DNA of 64,000 nt. It comes from Nymphaea colorata (taxonomy: Eukaryota > Streptophyta > Magnoliopsida > Nymphaeales > Nymphaeaceae). The position numbers were made by a program, and so were the translations under genes. Positions 1 through 51,279 of this stretch are shown here, piece after piece. The notes beneath the pieces are model-generated. The model was given only the letters and a program-made list of their open reading frames with translations. It was not told the origin of the DNA and made no database searches. The stretch is from contig NC_045143.1 in NCBI RefSeq assembly GCF_008831285.2, positions 21,100,854-21,164,853 of the forward strand, given 5' to 3'. Position 1 is the first letter of the stretch, and each line of letters opens with the position of its first letter.

Positions 1-38810
<38,810 letters not shown>

Positions 38811-39300
38811 AAACATAAAGATTCTCTGTTGTTATCACAATATTAGCAACTGAAGCTGTCTTCTGCTGGTATCTCTCTCGCTCTGTCTACATATATGGTA
38901 CTTTGTAATTATCCTGGTATTGTGATGACCATTTTGAAGTCGGCTCATAATATCTGCAAACGATCCAAATTTTCAAAATGTCATAGAAAATGAAAATGTT
39001 ACCATATATCACATGATATTGCTGATACTTTTCAGTATTTCACAAATGCTTCATATTTGTAATTATGTAAATTTTTTGGTTTATTTTCTTTTATGTTTTG
39101 GGAAGGTCATTCTACTTGTTTCTTTATATCTTACGGTAAAACAATTTCAAAACTTATTATCTCATAATTCTGCTGTTTATTCTGTATATTTTAGTGACAA
39201 TTTCATGATATTTTTCTATCGAGTTTTACATCTTGGGAAAAGACTTCCAAAGCAAATCTTGCTGTGACTAGTTTCGCTCTGATGAATGTTATCATAAGAC
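38811..39300 (+). other. Downstream of the BCHC stop (presumed 3' UTR)
   Basis: AT-rich sequence after the TAG with no further frame. I see no AATAAA in the first 500 bp, so the poly(A) site cannot be placed. Confidence 0.4.
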
Positions 39301-40140
39301 AAAATTTATAACATTATTTTTATATATTATTTTTATGTTTCCTTTTTTGGAATTTCTGACAATATTTTTTAGTTTTTTGACTTCTTGACATTTTTCAAAG
39401 GAAAACTTTGCACCCCACCCCCTTCCACCATCACCCCCACCCACACAAAAAAAAAAAAACCCTTTTTTATCTCACCATCTTTTCCATTCTAGAATTGTGG
39501 AATCTTAGAGAGGAAAAGAGACTTGAAAGTGTAATTTGATTCTAGGACTGTTATTACCATTCTGACACTCACACGTATATATACATACAAATGATTTAGC
39601 TATTGAATGTATGAGTTGGCTGGCTATTATGGCCAGATTCCAGCAGTTTTACATAATCCATCTGCACACACGTGGTCACATTATCTAAAGCTATGAGATT
39701 TCAAAAGATAACAATAAAAAATTGTGTAGATTGGCTTGTATGCCACCTAAAGGCCATTGATATTTTTTATGTCTTTTTTAACGTTGATACTTTTCTACGT
39801 ATGAAGATATTTACTTGCTGTCGTCAATGTTGTGAATGATTTATTTTTGCTGAGTAAAATTTGTTTAGCAGATACTCCTGTCAGTTGGCACTTCCAGATC
39901 AACATTTTACAGCCCAACCATATCCCAGATGGCACACCAAAATAGCCACAGTCGGGCTGAAAGCACTTTCGAACTGGTTGAGGAGTACCAAAGATTCTGT
40001 ATATGTGCATTGATTTGTAGATAAATCCTGGTTTCACTAATTATTTGCCTTTCTAGGCTATGTTATCAATCTGTAAATACGAAGAATTGTACATTCTTTA
40101 GTTCCTGTTGTTCAGAATCTTGTTCAGAATTGTACAGGTA
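39301..40140. other. Intergenic, nothing recognised
   Basis: AT-rich sequence with a C-rich/A-rich stretch at about 39410-39460. No coding or repeat structure seen. Confidence 0.6.
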
Positions 40141-40144
40141 TAAT

Positions 40145-40285
40145 CCTGGAATAATAAGTCCATGGGTCGTCTTCTCCAATTTCCTTCAATGATGTTGCAC
40201 GGCCATTATTACAATCTGCAGCACGAATAAGTCCATGGGTCTTCTCCAATTTCTTTCAATGATGCTGCACGGGCATTCTGCGGCA
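40145..40285. repeat. Local tandem duplication, units of about 60 bp
   Basis: AATAAGTCCATGGGTC..TTC, CTCCAATTTC and TTTCAATGATG..TGCACGG occur twice (about 40151-40205 and 40226-40276), separated by about 20 bp. Confidence 0.85.
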
Positions 40286-41591
40286 CGATTGGTGCCCTCC
40301 GAGATGTGCGGAAGCATTTTTGTCTCAAGATCTCTTCTATCGTGTTTCCACAGGGGAAAGGCACTTTCCTTCAAGTAAAGAGAGTATTCACTAGGAAACC
40401 TTTTCACCTTGTGAACGCTTAAAAGGAAAAATGCAAGACATTCAGGTATTTGCTTTGCTGTCTTGCCATTCTTTCTTTTTCCTTCGTGGGTAACTGTTTT
40501 CCAATCACAACTTGCCGTGTCCTTGCACTATTCTTTGGGGCCTTGTTCACATGTTGTACTTGTAGGAATTATCTAATGACCAGCGGCAGAACAAAAAAAT
40601 TCTGTATAAAGGGCAATGTTACGTAGTAATCATATATTTTTTACCAGTCAAAAAATCTTAGACCCTTCAAATATATAGTAAAATGGTCGAGGGGCACTAT
40701 TTGTGAGTACTTAAAGCTTTATGGAGCCTTAGTATGTAATTGTGTGGGTTTGTCTGAGCAATTGGCCACAAAAGCCTACAGGTGCATCTGCCTTGCATAA
40801 ACAGTAAAATAAACATTTGGTACAACATTTTGTCACAATGGTTCAAAATTAGTTTCAGGAATCTATTTTGGATATTAGAGTGGAGTTGAATTTTTTTCAA
40901 TAGATATGATTAAATTTCTTCTATGGAAAGGGGGTATGAACACAGCCATGCCTAGACCACAAAAAAAATGTGACAGGCGCACTTTATTATTGCTAAAACA
41001 ATTTGTTTCCAAGCCAATCTTCCTGATAATGCATTCTTTAGAGGCCACTTTAGTAATAGGAACAGTGATCTACCCTCAAATTGGAGTAGGTTCATGGAAA
41101 ATAGTTTCCTCTTCCTAATAATTAGAATCAATATGTCCAATTGTTCATCTACGAAGGTAATCTGGTTGGGAACAACACTATGTTGAAACAAGTGAACTTC
41201 CTCCTCCTTCACCAACCCTATGCTCAACGAGCGCAAGACCCTTTATTGAAATGTGCTTGATTCAACTGATGCCTTATCAATTCTTGAAAATCACGATCAA
41301 TCAAAAAAACTTTGAAGATCATTCGGTCCTATTATGGAATTATTACGGTGGTGTTGTTCAGTAGTCATCTTCAAAATCATCAGTATCCTTTACCAAACTT
41401 TGTCTCACCCAAAAAGTTTGTCCTATCATATTCAAAATGTCACCAGTATCCTTTAAGAAAATTAATTTGTCTCATAAAAAAAAAATTTTTTCCTTGACAT
41501 CAACTGTTTCTCTTACTTGCACAATAACCTAAACCAAATTTTTTTTAGTCAATCAATATAATTTTCTTGTTGGCAACGAGCTACTACTATA
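40286..41591. other. Intergenic, nothing recognised
   Basis: AT-rich sequence without a supportable gene, RNA or element. Confidence 0.6.
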
Positions 41592-41738
41592 GAACTTGAA
41601 GCTTTAGAAAACACATGGACGCTTATGGAAATACCATATACAATCAAACCCATCTGCTGAGTCTATCATATTAAGTACAGATCAAACGGTTCTATTAAGA
41701 AATACAAAACCGGATTGGTGGCTAAGAATTATGTGTAG
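41592..41738 (+). pseudogene. Copia reverse-transcriptase relic
   Basis: Reads ELEALENTWTLMEIPYTIKP, then after a stop HIKYRSNGSIKKYKTGLVAK. This is the conserved N-terminal Copia RT block (W.L...P.GK..I...WV..IKY..DGSI.RYK..LVA). No neighbouring parts of the element are visible. Confidence 0.85.
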
Positions 41739-42119
41739 ATTTAGGTTATCAAAGGTGTGGGACATGCCAGACTGCAACTGCAATAGAGCTAGCTGGGTGA
41801 TTCGGTGTAATGGCTCGTGGAAGGTGGCTTTAAAGGTTGACGTGATTTGCATTTAAAAGATATTTCTATAGTCAATCAGTAGAAATCATGCACCAATTAT
41901 CATTTCCAACTTCTATTCTAGTGATGAGTTGGGACCAGCCCACGTGGCACAAGGTTAAGTAACTTATATGCATCGAAAAAGAAAAAAAAAAAACTAGCTT
42001 GATTGAGGCTCGAAAATAAACCGGGGCACAAGCAAGTGTGGTGTGGGCAACAGACTCGCAAAAAGTGTTTATTTTCGTATTGAAACCTCATGACGGCTTT
42101 TCTCACTTACGTACATGTG

Positions 42120-42370
42120 TGTATGCGCCTGATTCGGGCCAATTAGGTTCGGTCTGGCCCAGGCCCGACACCAAGTCAGGCCTGCTTGGGCCCAACAACG
42201 AATTGGGTGGGGCTTTGGCCCAGGTTGACAGTGGACTGACTCGTCCATAAAAAATATTATTGTTAAAACTATGAATATAAATATATGTTTTTTTCTTATT
42301 CAATTTTTATTAAAACTGAACTGGGCCCAGACCCGATCCATGAGAGTCAGGCCTGGCCACAGGCTGGATG
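42120..42370. repeat. GC-richer dispersed-repeat-like stretch
   Basis: GGCCCAGGCCCGACACC, CAGGCCTGCTTGGGCCC and GGGCCCAGACCCGATCC stand out in AT-rich sequence and are partly mutually inverted. It looks like a repeat of the type common in plant genomes; class unknown. Confidence 0.35.
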
Positions 42371-43783
42371 CCTAACTTTATATTTGTTCATGTTTGGAAA
42401 AGTAGACAGACTCGAAAGGACTTTGTTTCCTAAATTCACTCATAGATTGTCAAGAGGAATTCAGTTGAATCCATTCAGAGCATTAGAGCTCCCAATTAAA
42501 CATTGCAAAATACACAAGGTTAAGATTTTAAAGATTGAATCCAATTTTTGCATTCACATCAAAATATGAAATATTTTTAACCAAATCGGGCCGACGTTCA
42601 AAACGTAAGGGTGTTGAATGCGTGATATTTGTTTAAAGCTAAATTTGATTTGAAACCAAATCCGAATCTGATTGAATATTTATGTATATTTGAATCCAAA
42701 TCTGACTGATTTTTTTTTAAAAATTAAAGTCATATAACTAGTGCCCCTTAGCTAGAATTTTCTATCTCCATCCATGGAAATGATATATCAAACCAAAAGA
42801 AATTAGCAATGCTTGAGGCATTTCTTTAGATACTATTAAGCTCTCAAGTGAGAAGTACATATAATCGCCAAGAACACTTCGCCTTGCCTGGCCTCCTCCT
42901 ACTTCACCTGAAGAGATATCCTGCATCCAGAACAATGTGTAACCTATACTAACTAAAACCCAAAGCAAACAATTAACACCTAAAGTACAACTAGCCTAAA
43001 TAACTAAAGTTAAGAGAAGACACTAAGACTAGACATTGAAAGTTAATAAACTGAGTTAAACACTCTGACTGGACTATTTTACTCACCTTGGTTGACTATG
43101 TTAACCCAACTATTATGTGCAATGTGAACCTTATGTGATGAATCCTACGAACTCGCAATATTAATTAGGATAATTAGCTAATCAAGGGTATAACAATTGG
43201 TTAACACAAAGAAAACTAGCATTAACTAGGTGCATGAACTAGATCAAATATGGCACGACCATCTAGAACACTGAACTATTTATATTAGCTAATAAAAACG
43301 ATGTGCCACTTGGAGTTAGATGAGATGGGAGGGGAGAAAGGGAAGAGAGGGAAAAGAGATTAATGGTGATCGATCAGAGAGACATTATCGGACCCACGTA
43401 TGCATCACTACCTAAATTATGATGCATATGTTAATCAAATGCAAATGAAGTAACTAAGAAGCAAAATAACTAATTCATGAAAAATATTTAATCTAAAATG
43501 GGGTAAAATGAGGAGGTCGATACCTAGGAGTTTATCCTGAAATATCTGAATACTAACTAATCTAACCTAATACAAATCAAATATAAACTAAAATTTATGC
43601 TAAAATATTTATTTCGTAAAAGCCTAAACTTAAAAGAAATATATTGAGTGCTGTTCCTAAAAATTTCAAATGGAGGGAAAACAAAGAAAATTGCTGAACT
43701 ATAATGAATAGCCATAAGAGGGTAAGCTTTTGAAAATAATAGAACATTAGGGGCAAAGATAAAATGAGGAAAAAGAAGTGACA

Positions 43784-43787
<4 letters not shown>
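42371..43787. other. Intergenic, nothing recognised
   Basis: AT-rich, no supportable feature. Confidence 0.6.
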
Positions 43788-43820
<33 letters not shown>

Positions 43821-43842
43821 GACAAAGAGAGAGAGAGAGAGG
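43788..43842. repeat. (GA)n microsatellite
   Basis: Imperfect GAGAGA run of about 55 bp with two short interruptions. Confidence 0.95.
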
Positions 43843-44626
43843 GATGTCATTTTCTCAGATACATCATATTTCAAGAATGATATATGCCATGCATGATGCA
43901 TGTTGGTGTCAGACATGTCTGATGTCACGTTTTCTCACCATGTTTCTTCACCTTTTTTTTATTTTTTTTTGTATTTTTTGTATTTTTGTTTGTATTGCAG
44001 CTGAATCTTGCTGATTCAGCTCTTGGGCTCTCCAATAGCTAGATTCTAGCCCAACTAGATTTTAACCACAACTTCTAACCCATGCTAGATTCCGATGGAA
44101 AGAATGCTGGGAGGTAGGCTTCCACTTTTATTAACAAAAATAACTGTGTCAGATCCATCCAGAGCACAACCCCACTGCCATAACTAGGCTGCTACAGATC
44201 AGTAACAGCAGGAACCATAAAAAGGAATTACAAGAAAATGCGCTGCTACAGACAGCCAACAAAACCAAAAGAACCAGAACATCAAAGGCATTACGCCTCA
44301 AAACTGAGCCTCAGCCCACGTCTATCTTTCCTTCCATAAGACGTATCTACAAATAAGCAAACCAATGTTCATTGTAGGAAGTACTGCCAATAAACGGCTG
44401 CTGGGAGGTAGGTTACCGAAAAATTAAGATATGTACAGGACGAAAGAAAAATTTACACAAAGCTGAGAATCAGCCACATAAAGAGAAAAACCAAAAAACC
44501 CAGGCAAGCATAACCCAGCTGCTCCAAAAATCGCCACCAGAAGGCCAAAAAATCCCACCAGTGTTTCTGCTCCTGAAAAAGGCATAAGACTAAAACAGAA
44601 ACAGTATTAGGAAAGCTTTTAAAACA

Positions 44627-45016
44627 TTAACCACCATCATCCCTCCCATCTCTTTCCCCATATTGACACATCTGGTCTCCAGCCTCTAATGTAGGCAGTT
44701 GACTAAGAACCATTAGACGTTGAGTGGTCTCCCTCATGTGTTGCCATTTCTGATTAATCGGCTTCCTGCCTTCCAGCATCACTCTAAGTCTGCGCTTCCA
44801 TCCTTCATTGTTAGATATGATCCCAAAACTGCCATTGACTCTCGCCATAGAATGCAGCCACCCATTAAGCACTTGTAATTCAGCTTCATCCTCCCTAGAT
44901 TGAGTTTCAGTAAGTATGGCCTCACTGGATTCCATACCTCTCAATCTCCACATGCACATCACCATGGTTTTAATGCCCTTCTTATATGTGACAATTTGCA
45001 GCACATTAGTGTCCAT
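44627..45016 (-). CDS. Small ORF downstream of LINE ORF2
   Basis: A 129-residue intact frame whose ATG is about 10 bp after the ORF2 stop. The core EDEAELQVLNGWLHS, FGIISNNEGWKRRLRVMLEG and RKPINQKWQ aligns by eye with the minus-strand frame at 50742-51095. I do not recognise a known domain. It may be a LINE-encoded extra ORF or the detached end of ORF2. Confidence 0.5.
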   Translation of the reverse strand: MDTNVLQIVTYKKGIKTMVMCMWRLRGMESSEAILTETQSREDEAELQVLNGWLHSMARVNGSFGIISNNEGWKRRLRVMLEGRKPINQKWQHMRETTQRLMVLSQLPTLEAGDQMCQYGERDGRDDGG

Positions 45017-45025
45017 GTTTAAGCT

Positions 45026-45845
45026 TCATAGCCTGCCCTCACAGATGATTCCAGTCCGCAACCAAGTGGACATTGCCTTACGCTTGCCATCCTCCAGCTG
45101 CAAACTTAGAAAAGCCTCCTTAGCTGATCGCCAAACAGCAGAGAAAATATGTTCAGTCATAACTATGGTCATTCTCTCATGTGCCACTTCATTCCTAAAC
45201 CACCATAGCTTCCATAACGCGATTGGGAAAAGCAAAATCCAACATTTCCTACGCCATTTAACCTTGAAGGACACCTTACTCCAAAGCTGAAATTCCTTAT
45301 CTATATTCTGCCACGGAAGCCTACTCCTGCCAAAACTAGCAATCGCCTTTCTCCACACCTTTTGCACAACATGACGTGCACATTATTCTCCTCCTCCCTT
45401 TTGCATAAATGGCATCTGTTTGCCAAATGAACTCTGTGTCTTTTTAATCTATCTTGAGTGGTCAGTCACTTGTGGCTGGTGATGTAGGTAATCCAACTTG
45501 CTATTGTTGGGATATGTTTGTTCCATATACCCTTTCGCCAGTCTTCCTAACTACCCTTCTGCCTTGTGGCTTCCCAAATCGTCCTAGAGCTAAGATCATT
45601 GAGGTCTCTAGCATTACTAACAAGTTTGTCAGTCTCATTAATTAGTTGAATGCACCTACTCACGGCTAATGCCTTGCTTGGCAACTCTAGCCTAGCCTCA
45701 TCCAAACCCGTAACCTCAGCCACAAAAAGCTTCAACTGATCAACTATGACACCATACTCCTCTCCACTAATTGATTTCACCAGAATTTCGTCATGCCACC
45801 AATCGGACACAGATTTACCATCACCAATCTTCCACCTCACATTGC
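45026..45845 (-). pseudogene. LINE ORF2: zf-RVT-like C-terminal part
   Basis: Restarts at MRWKIGDGKSVSDWWHDEIL after the insertion at 45846-46262. It then has WQNIDKEFQLWSKVSFKVKW and LWKLWWFRNEVAHE before a stop near 45028, like the C-terminal zf-RVT region of plant LINEs. Confidence 0.8.
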
Positions 45846-46262
45846 TATCTTATTCCAGCCTTTTCTAGGCCGTGTCCTCCTTTCGAACAGGCGGGTTTTG
45901 GTCAAGTCCTTCGGATTATCCCTCCCGGCAAGTCACTCGGGCAGAACCCAAGCATGTACAAGTAGCCGTGAAGATGCCGGCATTCTAATGTACAACGTGT
46001 GCCCCGCTCTACCATCGGAAGAACCGCCACGACCACCCCTGGATGAAAGACAGATCCCACATTCGGACCAGGATCGACTCAAAGGTGTATCAATTGCGAA
46101 ATGCTTTGATATAGATATGCTTATCAAAAAAGGTGTAGATTCGCGGAGTTAGGAGCGAGACTCATAACAGGAGCTGCTGAGATGAAGAAGTAAACTAGAA
46201 ACTTGATTGCACCTTTGACTCGAGAACTCGAGCAACGGAGTCTGAAACTCAAAACTAGAAAT
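45846..46262. mobile_element. Insertion of unknown type in the LINE coding region
   Basis: Between WACIGIVQCMSTLL and RWKIGDGKSVSDWW, where plant LINEs normally have only a short linker, about 415 bp of non-LINE sequence intervenes. TAGCA occurs near both edges on the minus strand and may be a target duplication. No terminal repeats or coding identity recognised. Confidence 0.5.
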
Positions 46263-46263
46263 G

Positions 46264-47961
46264 CTACAATAGAGTGCTCATGCACTGCACGATCCCGATA
46301 CACGCCCAAGATCCCCTCCAAGGTTTACGCACAGTCCACAAACTATTAGATTTAAGATATCTAGTCCTGCACCACTGAGCAAAGAGAGAGTTATTACTGA
46401 AAGAAGAGCAAAGTCTGCTCGCTAGCAGAGAATCATTCACATCCTCAAGAAGGCATATACCAATGCCACCTTCCACCTTGGGCTTACACAAAGAACGCCA
46501 GGCTTTTTGGTGGATATGTCGGTTTTCCTCAGTATTAGCCCACAAGAATCCGACCATGCATCTCTCCAACTTCTTCAACACTTCATTCGGGAGAGAGAAA
46601 GATTGCATCCAAAAAATACCCATTGAGCTAAGGTTATGGGTGATAAGGCAAGCACGTCCTGCATAGGATAGGAGTTGGGTTTTCCAAGACACCATCTTCT
46701 TCTTAAATTTAGCAATCAAACCCGCACAAAGGTTCGCATTTAAGTTCCCCGCAAAGAGAGGAACAGCCAAATAAACCAAAGGTAGCTTAACCACCTGTCA
46801 GCCGCCAATGTTGGCCAACCTTTGCTCAAGAGGAGCGTCAACATTGAAGGTGAACAGAGAAGATTTAGAGTTATTTATAATGAAACCCATTCTTCCTTCT
46901 AGCTGGCTCAGGACACTTTGGATATTGGTTAGCGATTTAACTGTCAGCACTAAAAAGTAGGAGGTCATCTGCAAACATTAAGCAGTGAACATCAGGTATA
47001 GCTCTTACTGAATAGGGTAGGTGAATGGCCCTCTTCAAAAATTTTCCCTTAAGATATCTGGCTACCATTTTCATTACTAGAATGAAAAGGTAGGGGGACA
47101 TCGGGTCGCCTTGCCTAACACCCCTCGCAGCTGTGAAGTTTCTCCCTACATCACCATCAATCAACACTATATAGGAGATAGAGGAGGGTGAAATCCCATA
47201 TAAAGAAGGCAGTTATGCACGAATCTCCAAGATACTCTATCATAAGCTTTAGAGATATCGAGTTTGAGACAGGCAACGACCTCTTTCCTGCTATCAAACA
47301 GATGAACCAGCTCATTGGCCATGGCAACCTGATCGTGGATCACCCTAGATTTAACAAAGGCCCCTTGAGTTATCCCGATCATGCGGGATAGGATGTTCTT
47401 CATGCGCTGCACCATAACTTTAACAATCACCTTGTAAAGGCTATTGCACAGGGCAGTGGGTCTAAAATCCTCGATCCGACGTGCACCTCTTTTCTTATGA
47501 TGAGCATCAAGTAGGTATTGTTCAAACTATGCACCAACTTCCCTGTTCTGAAAAAGTTGTCCACCACTCTCCTCCCACATGATTTGATAAAAAGAATTCG
47601 GGAAGCCATTTGGCCCCAGAGCACTATCCTTATCAAGAGACATAACAGTTTCCTTGACCTCCGCACAGGTGACAGGTTCCAAGAGGGAAGTGTTCTCCTT
47701 CGCTGAGACAAAATCTCCCCGCCAAATATCATTAGTGATTTCGCCACTAGCACTAGCATCATTAAGGAAGCATTCAAAATGGCCGCTAGCTGCTTCCAGC
47801 ACGCTGTTGACTGAAGAGAAGGTTTGTCTAGCCACCTCAAGTTCAGCAATGCGGTTCTTTCTAGATCTATTATTGACAATAGTTTGGAAGAAGCGCGTGT
47901 GTTTGTCACCATCTAACAACCACTTGACTCTGGACTTTTCCTTCCACATGATCTCTTCCAA
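46264..47961 (-). pseudogene. LINE ORF2: reverse transcriptase
   Basis: Pieces in several frames: ESGGQLFQNREV and SALGPNGFPNSFYQIMW (usual P-G-P-D-G-F site altered), MKNILSRMIGITQGAFVKSR, CLKLDISKAYDRVSWRFV, GVRQGDPMSPYLFILVMKM and FADDLLLFSADS with the catalytic A-D-D intact. After RT come YLAVPLFAGNL and WKTQLLSYAGRACLI. Frameshifts near 47430, 47167 and 46800. Confidence 0.92.
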
Positions 47962-48262
47962 GTGTAAAGCCTTCTCCAGCTCTCTCTTGATGGATTCCTC
48001 TTCCGTCGTAGCCCACCCATCCCCAGCCTCACTATTCGCTTGTGCTTGCCTGAGACGACATTGAAGGGACTTTATGTTGTCCTCAATATGCCCAAAAGAA
48101 TTTTTGTTCTAGTGTATTAGGCTGCGCTTAACCACCTCAAGCTTTTGAAGGACCCGCAGCATCGAACAACCCTGCACCTCAGCTCCCCACGCTTCACTGA
48201 TAACACGGCGGCCTTCCCAGGTCAACATCCAGGGTTTTATGACTCTAAAACGTCTTGTATTC

Positions 48263-49018
48263 CTACTCTGCCATAGAGGGCTGTCCATCTTCACCATGAA
48301 CACCTTGCGGTCTGAAGTGGCTCTGGGAGACGTAGAAAGGGCACAAACAAAATTTGTCTCTTTCCCAAGCAGAATTAGTCAAACCCCAATCAAGTTTGCA
48401 TAGGATCCTATCCTTACCATGGCATATATTGGACCAAGTATAGTTACTTTGGTTGTCACATAGCTCCTTCAAATTGGAAGATAGGATGAATCTGTTAAAA
48501 TCACTACAAGCTTGAGCAGTCGGAGTTTTACTAGTTTTGTTGAGGTTGTTGTGCGTAGCATTAAAGTCCCCATAGATCAAAGTAGGGATGTCTTGAGCAT
48601 TAAGGAAAAATCCCAGCTCAGCAAAACTATTACGATGCAGTAGAGAGTTATTAGGCATGTAAACAGCTACTATCCAAAAAATCTGCGTTACACTAGTAAA
48701 GGAGAAATAACCAGCCAACCACCACTGGTTTTTAACCCAACCATGGTTACGAGCATGCTCCTGGTTCCAAAGGTAAAAAATACGAGCTCGCCCATCATCC
48801 CCATCTTCGTTCCTCTGCACCCCTTCTATGCTCAAGCGACGAGCAACACTTCTAATAACCACCTCCTTAACTTGCACATCAAGGAGAAAGCAGATCGAGG
48901 GCCTTTCAGACTTACAAAGATTTATGAGGTCTTGTTGGGCTGCCGGCCGTGCAGCCCCCCTCATGTTCCAACAAGTGAGTTTCATCGGTGCATCGCCGAA
49001 TTCTCTCCATCCCCCCAT
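48263..49018 (-). pseudogene. LINE ORF2: AP endonuclease domain
   Basis: Reads MKLTCWNMRGAARPAAQQDL (W-N-x-R-G start of the endonuclease), SERPSICFLLDVQ, IYGDFNATHN (the G-D-F-N motif) and SNYTWSN. The frame breaks near 48290. Confidence 0.9.
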
Positions 49019-49211
49019 CCATAGCCACTTTGATTCCCCCTAGCTGTTTCTCCTTACCTTTTTCATCTAAGACACGATCTATCTCCTTAGTTAAGTCATA
49101 TCTTTCTTTCCTTCTCTTTCATCCAACCCTGATCCATTCGTTTTCTCCTTCCCCTAGCTTAGTCTTGTCTACTGGGGGAGTGGTGTCAATGGATAGCAGA
49201 CCTTGCTTCTT

Positions 49212-50603
49212 CTATCTGTACCCATTAATGTGAGTGCCTCTCACCACCTTATTCTGTGTTTTAGTTCCTTTTGTCTCGGCCCCACTAGAGTTCAGCCCCA
49301 TCGCTGTCCTCTCACATTCAATGGTGGAACCGGGAGGGAAGACAAGGTCGTCCATCTTCTTATCGTTAGCCAAAACATGAAAAGGGTTAGGAGTTAAGGT
49401 TTTGGAAGGAGTACCTAATCCTCGGGGGTTCGACTCCATAGTTTGATGCTTAGCTGCTCCTCCCCCATTATCGCCTTGCTTTCCTTTCCCCTTGGTTTGC
49501 TCCTTTTGACGAGTAGTTGGTGTGCGTTCCCCCTCCGACTCCCTCGATTTATTCCTCACTGTTTCATAACCTAACCCGTCCTGTTTGGCAAAGGAGTGTA
49601 CAACATCTCGGTGTTGCCCCTTCCAAGCTTTAGTGGCCATCTTAACCCGGGCCCATGGGTTGGCTGCGGCTGGCTCTCCCTCTGTGAGTTTCTTACACGT
49701 TGACCTCGTATGAGTGAGGGCACCACACAGGTCACAAAAAAAGATCCTCGACTCATACACCACCTCCTGTGTGATCCGTCGACCATCCCCTAAATCCAGA
49801 GAGACCCACGGCACTGGGAGGAAGTTGATCGACACTTCAAGCTTCACCCTTGCAAAACCAACTTTCTCCCATTTGCTTGAGCAGCTATCTGCCTCCACAT
49901 ATTCTCCTCATAGGGCCCTCGCTATGCCCTTGTAGCAGTATTCATTCCATAGGTGAATCGGTAGCTGGGGTAGCTGAATTCATAGGATAATCGTTTCCAC
50001 TACATTAATCCTCAGCTCCTGACTAGGTTGCCATTGGCTAGCAATTAGAGTGTGCCTGCCCACTCTCCATGCCCGTCTCTGAACCACTTCTGCCAACTCT
50101 GCTTTTATATCAACTCTGATTAGAAACCTTCCGTTTCCCACTATGGAGAATCATGGGTTCTTTATCTTCCCCCTTTGCTTCTTCAATGAAGAAAAAACAT
50201 AACTGTAATCCATCCCCAGTCTCCCACCACCCCCAAAAAGACCAGCGATAGCAACAAATTTGAAGGGTTCTTCCAGACGCTTGACTACCTCCGGATTGGA
50301 TCTCACAGTAGGGTTTTCTCCCTCGAAGCTGACTTGCGCTTCCTCCATTTCACCTAGGCACGGCTTCTCCTGAATGTCCACCACCTTCGCCCAAGAGCCC
50401 CTCCATCCATTTCCCTCGCACGCCCCATCGACTGCACGCATTTTCTGGTTATGGTTTGCCTCCGTCTCCTCTGTCTCACACTCCATTCCTGTTGGGTTAG
50501 CCTCCTCTCGTCCCCTGCCATCCTTGCTGGACTCCCCTCCGACCTGCACACGCCTTCCGATTTGGGCTTTCCTCTGTTTTCTCCGGCTCACCTTCCGTCT
50601 CAC
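49212..50603 (-). pseudogene. LINE ORF1 (DUF4283-like, CCHC knuckle)
   Basis: A charged N-terminal part (50603-50151) is followed by NGRFLIRVDIKAELAEVVQR and IQLPQLPIHLWNEYCYKGIA with stops in between. Then KWEKVGFARVKLEV and the knuckle CDLCGALTHTRSTC, which fits C-X2-C-X4-H-X4-C. This is the RNA-binding ORF1 type of plant L1 elements. At least two in-frame stops near 49900-50000. Confidence 0.85.
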
Positions 50604-50741
50604 AGTCCATGAGCAATCAGGCCTAAAGCAGTCACGAGCGAGAAAAATCGGCCTCTCTCACGCGCTACCCCACCTTCCCGCCGGTGGGGAGGGACCGCTG
50701 GCCAGTGGCAACGACAGCCTCCACTGAGCCTGAGCGGAGCC

Positions 50742-51095
50742 CTAGGAGAGAGACAATGGGGGAACCGCACTGTCTAAAAAAAAAATTCTACCACAAAAAA
50801 CAGTGACTTCTTTCCACAGATCCTGAACTTGCCTTCTTCCTTCCAGCAAATTCCTAGCATGCCTCACCCAGCCCCTGCTATTGGAAATGAGTGTTTTCCT
50901 CAAGCTGAATTGTTGTTTCTTTCTTAGCCATTTAGTTAAAAGCCTAATCTCCAACTCATCCCTCTCTTCGCTCGCTTGGATGACTTTGTAGTACCGAGTG
51001 CCCTCCTCCTCTTCAAACCTCAATGTTGCAATCTGATTGACTGGGTTCGATTGAAACACCAATGTGGGTACGTATGTCTTAGCAATTTCAGACAT
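50742..51095 (-). CDS. Second copy of the small LINE-associated ORF
   Basis: A 117-residue frame with ERDELEIRLLTKWLRK, LISNSRGWVRHARNLLEG and RRQVQDLWKEV, matching the small ORF at 44627-45016 without large gaps. It abuts the 5' end of the LINE. It may be the tail of another LINE placed head-to-tail upstream, or an independent small ORF. Confidence 0.45.
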   Translation of the reverse strand: MSEIAKTYVPTLVFQSNPVNQIATLRFEEEEGTRYYKVIQASEERDELEIRLLTKWLRKKQQFSLRKTLISNSRGWVRHARNLLEGRRQVQDLWKEVTVFCGRIFFLDSAVPPLSLS

Positions 51096-51279
51096 TATAT
51101 ACTATCTAAAGAAAATACTCATAAAGTAATTTATTAAATTTGATAATTAATTATTTCATATGAAATGAGGTAATTCTTTTATGTGCAAATACTATATGTA
51201 ATTTTGGATTATATGCTGGACTGGATCTGAATTTATTCTTAATATAAAAGGTAGTGGTCCGTAGGTCATACATAGAGGG

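Larger units (their letters stand above)
43950..50765 (-). mobile_element. Plant LINE (L1-like), decayed, with an internal insertion
   Basis: On the minus strand, from about 50765: a GC-rich 5' region, ORF1 with DUF4283-like region and zinc knuckle (50603-49212), AP endonuclease (49018-48263), reverse transcriptase (47961-46264), zf-RVT-like end (45845-45026), a small ORF (45016-44627), a 3' region, and a T-rich run at 43950-43990 that would be the A-tail. Multiple stops and frameshifts throughout. I could not identify a target duplication, so both ends are approximate. Confidence 0.85.
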
